Below, in pieces: positions 43,503 through 57,060 of a DNA stretch of 64,000 nucleotides; the stretch's first letter is position 1; every line of letters begins with the position of its first letter. The notes under the pieces were generated by a model. It was not told the origin of the DNA and searched no databases. It saw only the letters and a program-made list of their open reading frames with translations. The position numbers and the translations under genes are program-made. Source of the DNA: Guyanagaster necrorhizus (taxonomy: Eukaryota > Basidiomycota > Agaricomycetes > Agaricales > Physalacriaceae); the NCBI RefSeq assembly GCF_019112545.1, contig NW_025064916.1:106696-170695 (forward strand), read 5' to 3'.

Positions 43503-46500
43503 TTATCCCCTCCTTAAGACTATTGTCCTGATAGCTTAATTTAGGGATAATTCATATTCATGTATAACATTGGCTGCAGACATTTATTTTTTATTTACCC
43601 ATTGGTTGGATTCAGAATCATAGCTCTTTCAACTAATCAGATAATCTATAGTTGTCATTATACTCCCACTATAGGCATATACTTTGCAGAGTTTATAATT
43701 TAATATTTAATCAATCTCATAATGTTCTTTATTGTTAATGAGATCAGGTGGAGGAGATGGAGGTTGTTTCTGATTGGGAAAAGTCAGAGTAATAAAGAGT
43801 GTTAAGAGTGATTCATTAAAAACATCATGAATTTTTCAGATGAAAGAGAGCTATAGGCAGTAGGCTGAAGCACTGACCTTAGCAACAATGGAGAAAGATC
43901 CCATGTGCTTGTTGGCAAGCTTCTGTTTCAAGTGAGAGAGATGAAGGTTTGTAGTGTCAAGCCACACTTTGTCATTGATATTATAGGTCTACACAGAAGA
44001 ATAATATTTGTCATATTGTTTCTTCATAGCAGTGGCCACCTTTTCAAGAGCAGTCCAAGTTTCATTGTAGATCTTGGCCATAGCAGAGGCAAAGTTGGAG
44101 GAGGCAGGTGTAGTAGTGTGAATACATTCAGTATGCATAATATTGGGGTTTCAGCCATAGTTAACAAAAAAAGAGGTTTTTCCAGTGGTTGAGTGGATGT
44201 GGTTATTGTGTTAGAAGGCTGCTAATGCAAGCCATTCTATTCAGTCATCCTGTTAATAGTTAATAAATAGTCAAAGATAATTTTCAACTTCTTGATTAAC
44301 CTTCTCTATCTGATTGTTTATCTAGAGATGATAGGCTGTTGAGAGATTTCATCAGATGTTAAGAAGTTTATACAAATCATCCAAGAACTTAGAGACAAAT
44401 TGTGGCCTCTGGTCAGAGATGACCACTTGTGATATTCCATATTTTGCATACACCTCATCATATAGATTTTTTGCTCACTCTTCCAAGTTTAGCTCTATCA
44501 AGCATGTGACTGAGATGATGGCCTTAAAGAAGTGATCAACTATGATAATGATGGCATTATATCTATTGCACTTGGATAGGCCTGTGATTATATCCACTGA
44601 AATATGGGTCTATGGGGATTTTGAGACCTCATTCAGATGAAATGATGCTGCTTGTGGTTATATTGACAACTCTCTCTGTTAGCAAATCTTGCATCATTTA
44701 ATGTATCATTTGACATCTTGTTCTAGCTTAAATCATCAATATTCTTGAAGTACAAGCTCTTTGATTTTGATGATGCTCAGGTGTCCCACCATTGTATGAT
44801 CATAGCAGATTATGATAATTTCCTCCTGGAGTTGCTCATCATGTGGAATATAGATGTATCCATCATAATAGATTAGTCTGCTCTCTTTTGTCATTCTCTG
44901 TTTGTGGTTTAATAATAGCACCATGTGTTGGTCCCATTTCTTGTTGTCTCTGGTGATGCTCTTGATCCATTCATGGATCTCTTTCTCTGTTGGCATAATC
45001 ATAGCCCAGAAGTGCTTGAGCTTTAACATGATTACTCCCTTATTGTCCCTCCCTCCTTGGTCATGATCAGCTCATTGGCTAAGAAGATCCATCTTCTTGT
45101 TAGCTATTCCAGCTTTATAATGTAGTATGTATTCATACTGAGCTAATTCAGTAACCCAGTGAGCTTGTTATTGATTAAGTTTTTGCAGAGCATAGAAGTA
45201 GTAGAGGTTTTAGTGATCTGTCCATACCTCAAAGGTCTGAATGGCTCTGATTAAGTAATGTTGCCACTCCTTCAGGGTGAGCATGATCACAAGTAGTTCC
45301 TTGTCATATATTTCATAGTTCTATTCAGTCATGATTAAAGCTTTGAAAAGAAATGTGACTGGTCTTCACTTCTCTTCTTGTTCTTAAGAGAGCACAGTGC
45401 CAATCACTCCTTCACTTGAGTCTGCTTTGACTCAGAACTTCCCATCCTGTGTGGGAATTGTAAGGACTACATCTTTAGCAAGCTGCACCTTGAGGTCATT
45501 AAACACTGCTCATTGTGATAGTCTCTATGATCAGGATGCATTCCCAGTTAGTTGAGTCATGGGCTATATGATCCTACTATAGTCATGAATGAACTGCCAA
45601 TAGAAGTTTGTGAATCCTAAGAAGGATTGTAGTTCCTTCTTCTTTGTCAGTTCCAGCCACTCTGCTACTCCAGCAATCTTGATTGGATCCATATGCATGC
45701 TCTCTTTGCTGATTATGACTCCAAGGTACTCTGTTTCAAATACTTTGAACTTGCATTTTTCAGCTTTGAGGAAGAGCTTGTGCTTTTGTATCAGTATGAG
45801 TACTTGTCATATAAGTTGGCAGTGTTCTATTCAGTTTTTAGACATGATAAGAATATTGTCCAGGTAAATTGTAACCTTTCCAGTGATGATAAGACCTTTG
45901 AAGATGTTGTTTATCATCCATTGGAAGATTGTGGGTGAATTCATGAGTCCAAAGAACATTACTGTGAGTTCAAAAAGCTCTTGGTTTGTTCTGAATGCCA
46001 TCTTCCATTCATCTCCCTCCTTGATCCACACATTGTTATACCCTCACCAGACATCCAGCTTTGTGTAATACTTGGCTCCTCATAGTTTATCCATCAGTTC
46101 AGAAATTAAAGAAGGAAGGTAATGATTCTTGATCATCATCTTGTTTAATTTTTGGTAATCTTGGACTGATCAAAGTTTGCTGTCCTTTTTTTTGATGAAA
46201 AAGAACAGTGATGCCATTGGTGACTTTGAGGGTCAGATCCACCTGCTGAAAAGGTTCTCATCCAGGAACTTGTCAAGTTTCTGTTGTTTGTGATTGCTTA
46301 GCAGATAGGTCTTACAGTCAAGACTAGCATTAGCATTGGGAATGAGTTCAATTGTGTGATCCCACAGCTTGAGTTCCAGTAGTTCACTGAAACTTTCTTT
46401 GTCAAATAGATCATGATAGTCTCATACCTATTCAGAGACCATTTTCTCAAACAACTCCTCCTCTTTTCTAGCATGAGCCTTAGCTGCTAATTATTAGCAT

Positions 46501-49500
46501 GGTGTATGGCTCATACATGCTGTGCCTGTCATAAATCTACAGCAAGAATTATTTCTCTATCTTCCATCTTCTCATTTCATTGATCTTCTGGATCTTCATT
46601 AGATAATTTGAAGGGAATTTTTCAGCATTTGCACCACATGAAAATGATTCATCTGGTTTTTCAGTTAACAAATAGATTGTGGTATATGAGCCAGTCATAG
46701 CTGAGGAACACTTCTTTGGTTCCAAGGTCTATAATGGCTAGGTTAATTCATTCAGAATAATCACTGATGGTTAAATAGAGTTTAACAAACTTGATTATCA
46801 ATCTGGCTTGATTTTTGGTTCCATCAGCATTATATACTGGTATAGAGACAGCCATAGCCCTTGTGGGAAGGTTGTGCTTGTTGATAAAAGCACAATTGAT
46901 CAAGCTGCTGATACAGCCACTGTCAATCATGGCAGTGACTGAGTGGATAGATCAATTGGTCAAGGTCTTGATTTGAGCCTTAGTGGTTAAGTCCTGCCCT
47001 AGAGTCTTTGTCCATCAAACATACCTCCAGAGTCCCTGAAGTTTGTTGAGCCATTCTAAGACCTGGCATTGCTCAGCCTTCTTCATTCTTTCTATTATCT
47101 TGTTGATTACTTCTTCAGCTCTGGTCTTGTGTACTCAGTTTTTGAGCATGGCCTTGGCTTCTTCCTCTGTTTGTGTGTTCTTAATGGCTCTCCAGGTCCA
47201 CTCAGTATCAAATGGTTTGAGCCACCTAGTGGGAGTCTCTTCTTCTGTTCAGCCTGTAGGTGGTTGAGTTTTTTTTTGGGGGGATTCTTTGGCAGTAGCA
47301 GTAATAGTCAATGCAGGTATATTTGAAGGCATGCATAATTTAGACATATTTGTACCTACAGAGGAGCTATTAGTCCATTCTGTGGCTATAGTTAATACTC
47401 TGCCCAGCCCTTTGGCTGATCTAGTGGAATCACTCACTGGTTGGCCCTGTATTTTATCTCTTCAACCTTCATTTCCACCCCAAGTGCTTCTTCTTCTCTT
47501 TGCAGCTCAATGATCTGAGCTTGTATGCCTTCTTGGGTCTGCTTCTTCTTTAGACAATCCCATGATAAATATCCCTTCTATCTGCAATTGAAATATTTGG
47601 TCTCCTTTTTGAGGCAGTCAATGTCTATTGGTTTATCAGCCCTGGTGTATGTGGTACCAGTCCTGATCTTCTGTGTGCCATACAATAGTGTATTAGTTGT
47701 CAATAATCCTCCTGTTTTGGTGGTACTAGATTGGCTGCCAGTCTTCAAATTCAAAGCTGGTTGATTTGGCTTCCAGTACTCTTGTAGGTTGGACTGCTCC
47801 ACCTTCTGCCTCTGTTTCTCTTTGTACATTTCAATAATGTGTTTCTTTCACTTGTCATACCCCTTCAGGATAAATTTGCCAATGTCTGAAATCATCTTGA
47901 TGTAAGATGCTGAGGCCTCTCACTTGAGGGCTTTGACCATTCTTCTTTCATCAGCTGTGTCATTCTGAATACTAGCAAGTTTGGCAAGTCATTCCAACTT
48001 GTCAAAGTATTCTGTCACTGTCTTATCACCCATTCTGAATTTCTTGATTTTTGCTTTGTGTACTTTTTATACTATCAGATCAATAAATTTGTTGTTGAGC
48101 ATTTATTTGAAGACAAGCCACAAGGAAAATCAGTGATGCTGTCTCATGGTGGAATAGAAGTTTAAAGAGATTAGGATCCATCAGATCTTTGCTTTTTCCT
48201 TGAGATAAAATGCAGCAAAGGCTACTTTGTTCATATTGGCTTCTAAATAGACAATGTATACCTTAAAGTACTGCTCACAGTCAATCAAGAACCTGTTGAT
48301 GTCATCTGATGCCTCTTTGAATGATCAGGGCTTGCAGAGTAGGTCTGGCTTATATTAGAGGACAGTAGCATTCTCAGAAAGAGAGCCCATTGGGTTGGAG
48401 TACTGATCATAAGAGGGTCACCACCACTTGGTTGGCAGGTCCAAGAATGAATGCAGTGAGTTGTCATTGGCAATAGGACTTCTGATAGAGGTGGCTTTTT
48501 TTCATATGATAACTCTATTTTGAATGGTAAATCCAAGTTTTACAGCTTTAGAGTCATCTTTGATGGGTTTCTTCTCTTTACTGCTTTCTTCAGCCTCATC
48601 TGGTGGTGGTTGCACACTGAGAAGACAGCTATCCCTATCTGTCTATAGATTCTAAAAGCCAGTACTTCAGATCATCAGCTGTGGTTGGAATCATGATAGC
48701 TGGGTTGCTGAGGAGCAGACCAATGGAGTGGAATACAAGAATCAGCTAGTGGTAGTTCAGAAGAACAGTGCTGTGTATACAGCTCATTTTGAGGTCACAG
48801 ATAGTGTCCACAGCATCAGCTTGATGTCATATTTGGATATATACTCAGGCAGCTGGTTGAGCTGGTCTTCCAAATGCCTTCTGTTATAAACTGAAATTGC
48901 ATATTTAGTGATGGCATACTGTAAGATATTCCATCTTTCAAGATCATCTGCTGAAATATACTTCTGTCCTAGAGATGACATCAATCAGGCATCATCCTGC
49001 CATAAAAATGCTGTACCATCCTGATACAGCTCATTATACTCCTTCTCCTGCATCTGTTAAATCTCCTTCAGCAGAGCTTTTTTGTCTGTTTTCTCCCCTG
49101 TATATTCTCCAAGTTGTTTCCAATCAAGCAGGACACTATCTCCCATATCCTCCTTGTCATTCGCCTCATTTCTGCTATCCTCTTTGAGAAAGTCATTGTA
49201 TAGGTCATAAGTAGATAATGCCAGAAGTTTGATCATTGCTGGTGAACTAGTTGTCATTCTGAGTGCTGGATCTAAGATCATTGAATGGAGGAGGAGACCA
49301 GAAGGGAGTAGCTCCAATAGCTGGATCATCTCAGTAACTGCCTTGCACTCTCACCTCCTCCAAGTCTCAGCTATAGACATAAAAGTTTCTATAGAAATAG
49401 AGATTGAAAAAGAGTGCTGTAACTCTTTCTTTGAGAAATTGACAGAGACTCTGATCAAAGATGTAAGCATTAAGAGGAACTCAAATCCCATAGGCATTGA

Positions 49501-50644
49501 GAATGGAGTTAGTATAGAAAGAGATTATGTCAGTATTGGCAATACTGACACTTCAAAGAGGAGAATCATTGCCCCTTCTTCAGGCTTTGTCAGCAGTGAT
49601 TGCTTCAGCAGATTCTCTCTAGGGGTCAGTTTCTGATACAGTGGGGGTACTAGGTTCTCTGAATAGAAAACAGGTAAAATCAGTCTGGAGACCATACTAA
49701 GAGGAGTTCTTGGAATCTCATGTGGCTGCCTCTAATTCTCACTGGTGTCACCAGTACTGAGTATCATAGAGCTCATCATAGTGTAAGGCCTCTTATCAGA
49801 CCTGCTCAGCTTCTACCCAGTCAAGACCCTGAAGAATCTCTCTTCCAGCTGTCTTGATTTCTTCTGCAGTGAAATCTCTAGCATCGTGCTTGAGCTAGTC
49901 AGTGACCATTGGTCTCCAGTACTCATCTGGACCTTTTAATCTAGGGTAGAAGTTGATATACTTAGATGGTGCTGGGCTGGACTCTAGAGTCATATAGAGA
50001 GAGCCATATTCAGAGTGTGTAGGTGAAATAGGTTCAGGTCTTAAAGCCACCCTAGTAGCATCAAGAGAGTCCTGAGCATGATTTCCAATGCTGTGCTCTG
50101 GAGAGGCAGTAGTGTTGGAGGGTGCATTATCAAAAAAGTTATGAGAGAGATTCTTATTCTTGTGGTTTGAGACTGAAGAGAACTCCAGCAGGACCCATGG
50201 GTTTCTGAAGCCCATAAGCTGATGGTCCTAGTTTCATCAGTCTGTTCTAGCTGATCTGAAAGGATATTGGTGTCTCTTTTCTTTCTGAGAGTATCTCAAA
50301 TTTAAGCTGCTAGACCTGGCTTGGAGTATGGTTCTGGCTGTGGGCTGAAAGGAAGCTCTGGGAGATATTGAGATGCTGTAGAGAGAGAGGTCAGAGGTGA
50401 CATTTTAAAGAATTCAGCAAATATATTGAAACTCTTAGTAGTGCCTGACTGCCCAAATGGTAATTGATTGGTGTCATCTACAGAGTTGGATGATCACCAA
50501 TAAGCCTAACAGTGTTCTGATAATAGAGGCAAGGAGTTTAAAGAACTTATAGTCAAAATTAGAGGATGCTGTGTTGATGGATAACATTCAGTTTTCTCTA
50601 TGCTATTGTGCATGAGGAAAAGAAAGTAGAAGCTTCAAGCTAAT
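43503..50644 (-). pseudogene. G3 body b: gag-pol relic
   Basis: On the minus strand from 50643 down: primer-binding site, hydrophobic Gag start (about 50480-50555, FFKLLASIIRTLLGLLVII), polar Gag (49057-50215), protease IDSGC (46915-46930), RT at about 45600-46200 with YLDN (Asn codon 45855-45857), RNase H, integrase with an H2C2 region (44736-45029) and a chromodomain near 43600-43750. Stops are spread throughout. Confidence 0.78.
50631..50643 (-). other. G3 self-priming primer-binding site
   Basis: The minus strand reads TTAGCTTGAAGCT next to the 5' LTR. The LTR motif (50798-50810, TTAGCTCAAAGCT on the plus strand) differs by two transitions. Both fit decay of one CpG-containing ancestor, TTAGCTCGAAGCT. 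Confidence 0.5.
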
Positions 50645-51101
50645 TGTTAGATTTAAGTTGCATATGATCAAACACATGATAAACTAGCATGATTTCATGT
50701 TCAAACCTTTGCACTAGAGTTCACTATTATGCTTTGTTGACCAAATGCCTCAAGGCCTTTGCAAGGTAGCTTGAGAATAAAATGAAATGAATAAACTTTA
50801 GCTCAAAGCTGGGATTATACAGCAAGAGCTATCCTATTTATATACTGTTCATCCATTGAGATAAATATACTACTACTTATTATGTCTGTCCAAATCATTG
50901 TGCTCATTGTCTTTGAGCATTGATACTATCTACAAAAAGATTATTGTGCATCATCAAGTGTTATCATTGCATTGAAAGACAATGACAGATTTGGCTTGCT
51001 GTGATGACTAAGCCAGTTCCATGGTCCTAAGCACTGGTATAGGCACTCTGACTAAGTATAAATAGAGGTTAAAGTAAAGAGAAAAGAAAAAAGTTGTAAC
51101 A
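50645..51101 (-). repeat. G3 right (5') LTR
   Basis: 457 bp, TGTTA to TAACA, followed by TSD ACTAG. Confidence 0.85.
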
Positions 51102-54011
51102 ACTAGCTTATCTGATATAACCCTCTAGTTAACTGGAAAACTGACTGTATCATGTTCATGTGATGTTGATGCTATAAAATCCTCTTTGAATTATCAGACA
51201 AGGATCCAAAAGACTAATAGGATAAGAAAATAAAGAACAGAGAGACCATTCTTGCTGTCAATATAGAGCAAACTATATGTATTAAGACTATCCATTATGC
51301 CAATAACCTAGCTGCAAAAGCCAATATGAGAAAGAAAGAAAAGATGTTCAAGAAGATGGTATCTGAATGAGCCTGAGACTATCAGAATCTATTTAGTAAA
51401 GAAAGCTTCAATGAGCTACTAGAGCTAAAACTATAAGACCATGCAATTGAACTGATTCTAAATGCAAACACTAATCTAGACTATAAAATATATTCTCTTA
51501 GGAATCTAGAGCAGCAGAAACTCAATAAGTTCTTGGATGAGAATCTTTTTAGTGGATGAATCTGACTCTCTAAGTCCTCTATGGCCTCTCTCTTCTTCTT
51601 CATCAAAAAGAAGGATAAAAAGCTCTGATCTGTCTAAGATTACCAGAAGCTGAATAAGATAACAATTAAAAATTATTACCCCCTTCTGCTTATCTCAGAA
51701 CTCATAGACAAGTTGCATGAAGCATAATACTATACCAAGTTGAATATCAGATGGGAATATAATAACATAAAGATCAAGAAGAGTGACAAGTGGAAGGCAG
51801 CCTTCTGGACTAATCACAGGTTATTTGAGCCAACAGTCATATTCTTCAGCCTCACTAATTCTCTCACCATCTTCCAGTGGATGATAAACAATATTTTCAA
51901 AGATCTCATCACTACTGGGAAGGTTACAATCTATTTTGATAACATCCTCATCATATCTAAAGATCATAAAGAGCATCAACAACTAGTTAGACAAGTATTC
52001 AAATTAATGAGGAAATACAGGCTTCTTCTCAAAGCAGAGAAATGTGAGTTTAAGATGTTAAAAATAGAATACCTCAGAGTAATCATCAGTGAAGAGAGCA
52101 TTTGAATGGATCCAGTAAAGGTGGCTGAGGTAACAGAGTGGCTGGTGCTGACCAAAAAGAAGAAGCTACAGTCCTTTTTAGGATTCACAAACTTCTACTG
52201 TCAGTTTATATAAAACTACAGCAAGATTGTATAATCCATGACACAATTGACTGGCAACACACTCTGAGGTTGAGAGCCATCTCAACAAGATGCATTTGAT
52301 GACCTCAAGTGATGCCTTGCAGAGGATGTAGTCCTAGTAATCCCAATGCAAGAAGAAAAGTTTAAAGTGGAGGCAGATACAAGTAAAGAAGCAATTGACA
52401 CAGTACTCTCTCAAGAGCAAGATGGGAGGTGGCAACTGGTAGCCTTCCTTTTCAAGGCATTAACTATCACCAAACACAATTATGAAATATATAACAAGGA
52501 GCTTCTAGTGATTATACTAACTGAAGAGGAAATTCATGAATGAATCAGAAGTGCAATTAAAACACCAGTCAATGAGATCAGCATATAGCTCCATCTCTCA
52601 ATCATGAGTGAGGACTAACAAAAGATAAAGGACTTGTCTGCTATGATAGTTGCATATACATTCCATAGGATTATCCACTTCATGGTGATCTTATCACTAC
52701 CTGCCATGATCATACAACAGCTAGATATCCAGAAATTACAAAAACCAAAGAGTTAGTCTTATGAGAATACTGGTGGCCTAAGATAGAACAAGATATAGAG
52801 AAGTACATTAAGGACTGCAAAACCTGTTAATAGATGAAGACCTCAATCCAGGCTTGGACAATGCCACTTTATCTCAATGAAGTGCTGACTACACCCTAGA
52901 CTCACATCTCTGTCAATATGATTATCAACTTATCTAACTGTAATAGCTATAATGCAATCATCATCATAATTGATTGCTTCTTGAAGACTATCATTCTGAT
53001 CACATGCTCAATAGAATTGACATCAGAAGGTTGGACAAAGATTCTCCATGATGAAGTCTACACAAAATATAGAATGCCACAGACTATTATCTCTGACTAT
53101 AGACCACAATTCATCTCCAAGTTTCTAGATGACTAGTACTGACTACTGAATATTTGTCACAATGCTTCTACCACATACCATTCACAGACTGACAGTCAAA
53201 TAGAATGGGCAAATCAGGAGATTAAAAAGTACCTCCATATGTTCATCAACTACTGACAGAATGATTGGACTGAATGGCTAGCTCTAGCTGCTTTTCAACA
53301 CAATAACTGAGTTTATTTGGCCATCAGAAAAACACTGTTTTTTACTAACTATGGATGCCATCCAAACATCACTCACACTGAATGTGCCTACACCATAACA
53401 CCCACCTCTTTCAAATTCACTATCACTATATCCAAAATCCATAACAAAACTTATACTGCCCTTAAAAAGGTAGTCACCTCTATAAAAAAACAGTACAACA
53501 AATATTGTTTCTCTGTCCATGAATATTCTATAAATGACAAGGTTTAGCTCAATATGACTAACCTTCACCTACTACACCCCAAACAAAAACTGGCTGACAA
53601 GCACACTGGTCTATTTTCAGTCCTTGCTAAAGTCAGTGCATCCATATACAAACTTCATCTTCCTATTAGATGGAAGATTCATGATGTATTCAATGAATCT
53701 CTCCTCACTCCTTATATTGCTCCCATATTCTCAAATCAAGAACACCTGCCACTGCCCAACCTAAAACTAATCAATGACAAAGAACACTATGAAGTCAATC
53801 AAGTTCTCAATCATAAACTCTGCAAGATACAGGCATAAGGGAGGGAAACTCATATGACTGTGAATTATTTGGTCAACTAAAAGGGCTATAGTCCTGAATC
53901 TAACCAGTAGATCAATGAATGTATATAAATGCAGCCAATGCTATATGAAATTATAAACTCTCTCTAAATTAATCCATTAGAACAATGATCTTAAGGGAGA
54001 GAGAGAGGTAA
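51102..54011 (+). pseudogene. G2 pol after the G3 insertion: RT, RNase H, integrase, chromodomain
   Basis: The plus strand resumes YNPLVNWKT, then RT (51500-52200) with FQWMINNIF and YFDNILIIS (Asn codon 51941-51943). RNase H ends abruptly: NYEIYNKELLVIIL is joined near 52523 to TEEEIHE, deleting roughly 100 residues that G1 keeps. Integrase follows (52700-53560) with HISVNMI where the first catalytic Asp is Asn (52915-52917), SDYRPQF and EWANQEIKKYL. A chromodomain (KEHYEVNQVL, YLVN-stop-KGYSPESNQ-stop) has stops in place of both conserved Trp. Confidence 0.8.
53992..54011 (+). other. G2 polypurine tract
   Basis: AAGGGAGAGAGAGAGGTAA abuts the 3' LTR. Confidence 0.75.
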
Positions 54012-54468
54012 TGTTATAATTTTTCCTTTTCTTTTCTTGATTAATCCCTATTTCTGCTTAGTCAGAGCATCTATACCAGCACTTAGAACTATGGGACAGA
54101 CTTAGTCACAATAATAGGCTGAGCCTGCCATTGTTCTCTGATGACAATAATGCTCTTTGATGATAGATAATACTCTTTTGTAGATAGTCATAATGCTCAA
54201 AGACAATGAGCACTATAACCTAAAAACACACAATTAATAGAGATATACTTATCCTATAGACAAATAGTATATAAGTAGTGTAGCTCTCACTGTATATCCC
54301 CAGCTTCAAGCTAAAGTTTATTCTCTACCATTCTATCTTGAGCTGACTTGAATTGACCTTGAGATACAACACCACACAAGCATATAAGTGAACTTAGGCA
54401 TGACTGTACAAACTTGGTATAATGCTCACTTATCATGTGTTTAGATCACATGTTGCTTGGGCTTAACA
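54012..54468 (+). repeat. G2 3' LTR
   Basis: 457 bp, TGTTA to TAACA, followed by TSD AGTCA at 54469-54473. Confidence 0.9.
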
Positions 54469-54473
54469 AGTCA

Positions 54474-57060
54474 ACTCTTTGAAATCCAACCCAGTATAGA
54501 TGGAAGCTCAGTCAATCTCATATTTTGAATGAACATCCTCCAGAGGAGACATGATCTCACTATTGCTCAGTCTATGGATACACATAGGGCTCCCTTCTCT
54601 GATGTAAGTCTCAATATTATCTTTATCCAGAATATTCTCTATTATTACTCCTTACTCATGGGTAAACATTGAATGCACCATAAATGCAATATGGAGTATA
54701 TAAGCAACTGTTAGGTTTACTTGGAGAGTGCCATTCCTAGCTTGAAAATTGGTTGAAGCATTGTTAGTCTGATTCATGCATCTGTTTCTTCCAAAATTCT
54801 CTGGAAATTGACTCTCCTTTCCTCCACCAGATCAGTAGCAATCTGATATATTATGAATCAAATACTTCCATGCTTTACAGTCAGAATTGATACAGTATTT
54901 TCCAGTTGAAGACTTGGCATTTGGAGCAAGGAATAAGTCTGCCATTGATGAGCCTCTAGGCTCTGTGCACTCTGAAATTGTGGGCCTCAATAATTATTTT
55001 TGACTTCTGCCCTTAGACAGACTTTCAGTAAACCAATCATTTCAAGTTCAATAAAAGTAATTTTGTTGAGAACTTTTCATTATTCACAAACTTTCCTTTA
55101 GTTTATGAACTTTTTCTCATTAACTTTCATGGCACACAATCTTTCTCTTTGATAATAGGTGCTATAGACACAGCCAGGCATCACAATATCTGATCATATA
55201 TAACATACATCATTATTAGTATACATATAGCACTCTAATATAGTCCACAAGGTCTATCATAATGTGTATACAAGGCTGGCTGCAGATGTCTAAGCTTTTC
55301 ACAGCTAGCATATGGAAGACTAGTCAGCCACAGAGAACTAACCATGTAGTTGGTTAGATATTTGTAAGGAATATTAGAAGAACTAGCATACTATTGGCTA
55401 TATAAACTTTTAAATATGCTATGTTTAATACCAGCCTCACAGTCTTGAAGGCTTCACATAATAAAAAGTTTGCTACACTCATTAAGCTTAATACTATGGT
55501 TACAAATGCTGTTTAATATAGCATACTTAAGATTAGTAGAAGAGTAGTATAAGTAGAGTATTATACTAGAAAAAAGGAGACTAAGTTACACTCTAGAGAT
55601 AAGCCATACTGAGCCTACTCAATATTCACACTAGCTTGTACACTTGTACAAATACTTCTCTAATAAAACCAGTTACATTGATTGCATATAGATTAAAACC
55701 CTTTAACAGAGAGCACTATAGCATCTCAACAAACTTGCATCTCACTGGGAGTCTCATATACAGAACTAGCAAACTATTAATTCATGAAGTATTGCTTTAT
55801 CTTACTTTCTTCCCAAAAACATGAAAGAGATCCACTGTCCTTGCATGTCATCCTCACACCTCTCAGATATAATTAAAAGATAGTGAAGGGTAATTATAGA
55901 TAGGATTCTGCACCTTTAAATTTACACCATAGTTTACTGGCCCTGCTCTAAAGGATGACACTAACTATTCCCTCTAGACACCAATGGGACCACATATAGA
56001 TTTCTGACATTAAAAATTCATGTCACAGATAGATTGCACTGTCCAAAACCCAGATATCTATGTGGCATTCCTGACATAGAAAATTTTGTGTCTATGCTTT
56101 GACTCTCTGATTATAGTTTCAGAAAGTCATAACATCTGTAGCTATTCTCTGCTACACCCTTTTGGAGATTAGTCACTATATGGAGGTACATAACTAGACT
56201 TGCTTGAACCAGCCTTCAGATTCTGTGCTTTGGTTTCACTTACCATTATAGGTTTTGTGTTTCCTGCCTGCAGGGATTCTAACAAACAACTTTCTGGTTC
56301 ATCACTTTCTTTGCAGAATACAAGATGATGTGATGTGTTTGGAGTAGGGACATTATTTTGACTGACATCTTGCATTGGTATAGAGAAGGGATAATGGGGA
56401 GCCAGTTCATGGTATGAAGGAGAGAACATATGATTATCCCTCTGAAGTCTTTGTCTGTTAGCTCATATTCTGTCTCAGATAGGTTGTCCATGTTGGTATG
56501 CTTTGTATATAGATCCTGAATGTGAGCCTCTATATTGACACCCTCCATATACTTGATGTTCTAGAGAACATGTTATGCTTCTGACAGTATCATGTCATTC
56601 TGGGCAGCATAGGTGTCAATGATTGAGTCCCATGCCTCTTTCACTATTTCTGTCATCTTGACTCCTAACTCTATAGGGTCAGATATGTTGAGTATGATGT
56701 GTGAGCATACATGAGAGTTCCTGAACTTCCATTTGTCTAATAATGGTGTGAATGAATAAAGTGGTGTGGGGTCTGGTGGAAGTCACATAGTAGTCAGTGC
56801 TGTGCCCTGGCTCATCAGTGCAGTAGAGGAGTATGGTATAAACCCATCCACATATCCTCATAAGCCTTTGCCACTGATAATTTCAGTGATTTTAACTCTC
56901 CAGGTGGCTAAGTTCTTGCCATTGAACTGGGAGGCTTCAGGGAGCTGGATAATGGATGGGCTTGTAGTCAACATGTTTAGGGGTCATGGTTTTTCATGTG
57001 GGTAGTGGGTCACTTTGTGGATATAATATACTGTGTGTTGTCCTTGACTGATTCAAAGGC
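54474..57060 (-). mobile_element. copia relic (minus), part 2, with gag
   Basis: The minus strand carries a copia Gag start near 57000 (PEASQFNGKNLATWRVKITE, a UBN2-type block), then KWKFRNSHVCSHIILNI and GVNIEAHIQDLYTKH (56279-56548). Between 54474 and 56150 only stop-riddled AT-rich sequence is seen. It joins across G2 to the protease piece at 30260-30664. Its LTRs were not found. Confidence 0.55.

Larger units (their letters stand above)
35072..51101 (-). mobile_element. G3: array of two gypsy bodies in one insertion
   Basis: On the minus strand the order by coordinate is LTR (35072-35532), body a (35533-41820), middle LTR (41821-42243 plus 43468-43502), body b (43503-50644) and LTR (50645-51101). 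One TSD pair (ACTGG/ACTAG) brackets the whole, so it sits in G2 as a single unit. Body a lacks the leader and first part of gag; body b is full length. Both hold RT, RNase H, integrase and chromodomain pieces with many stops. Confidence 0.8.
30665..54468 (+). mobile_element. G2: gypsy element interrupted by G3
   Basis: A plus-strand chromovirus whose two 457-bp LTRs lie at 30665 and 54012 and whose TSD is AGTCA. Its own body is 31122-35071 plus 51102-54011. The 16-kb insertion G3 falls in the protease-RT linker: the frame reads EIFLGHDW up to 35071 and resumes YNPLVNWKT after 51106. It is older than G3 by nesting and has almost no CG dinucleotides left. Many stops are present. Confidence 0.9.
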
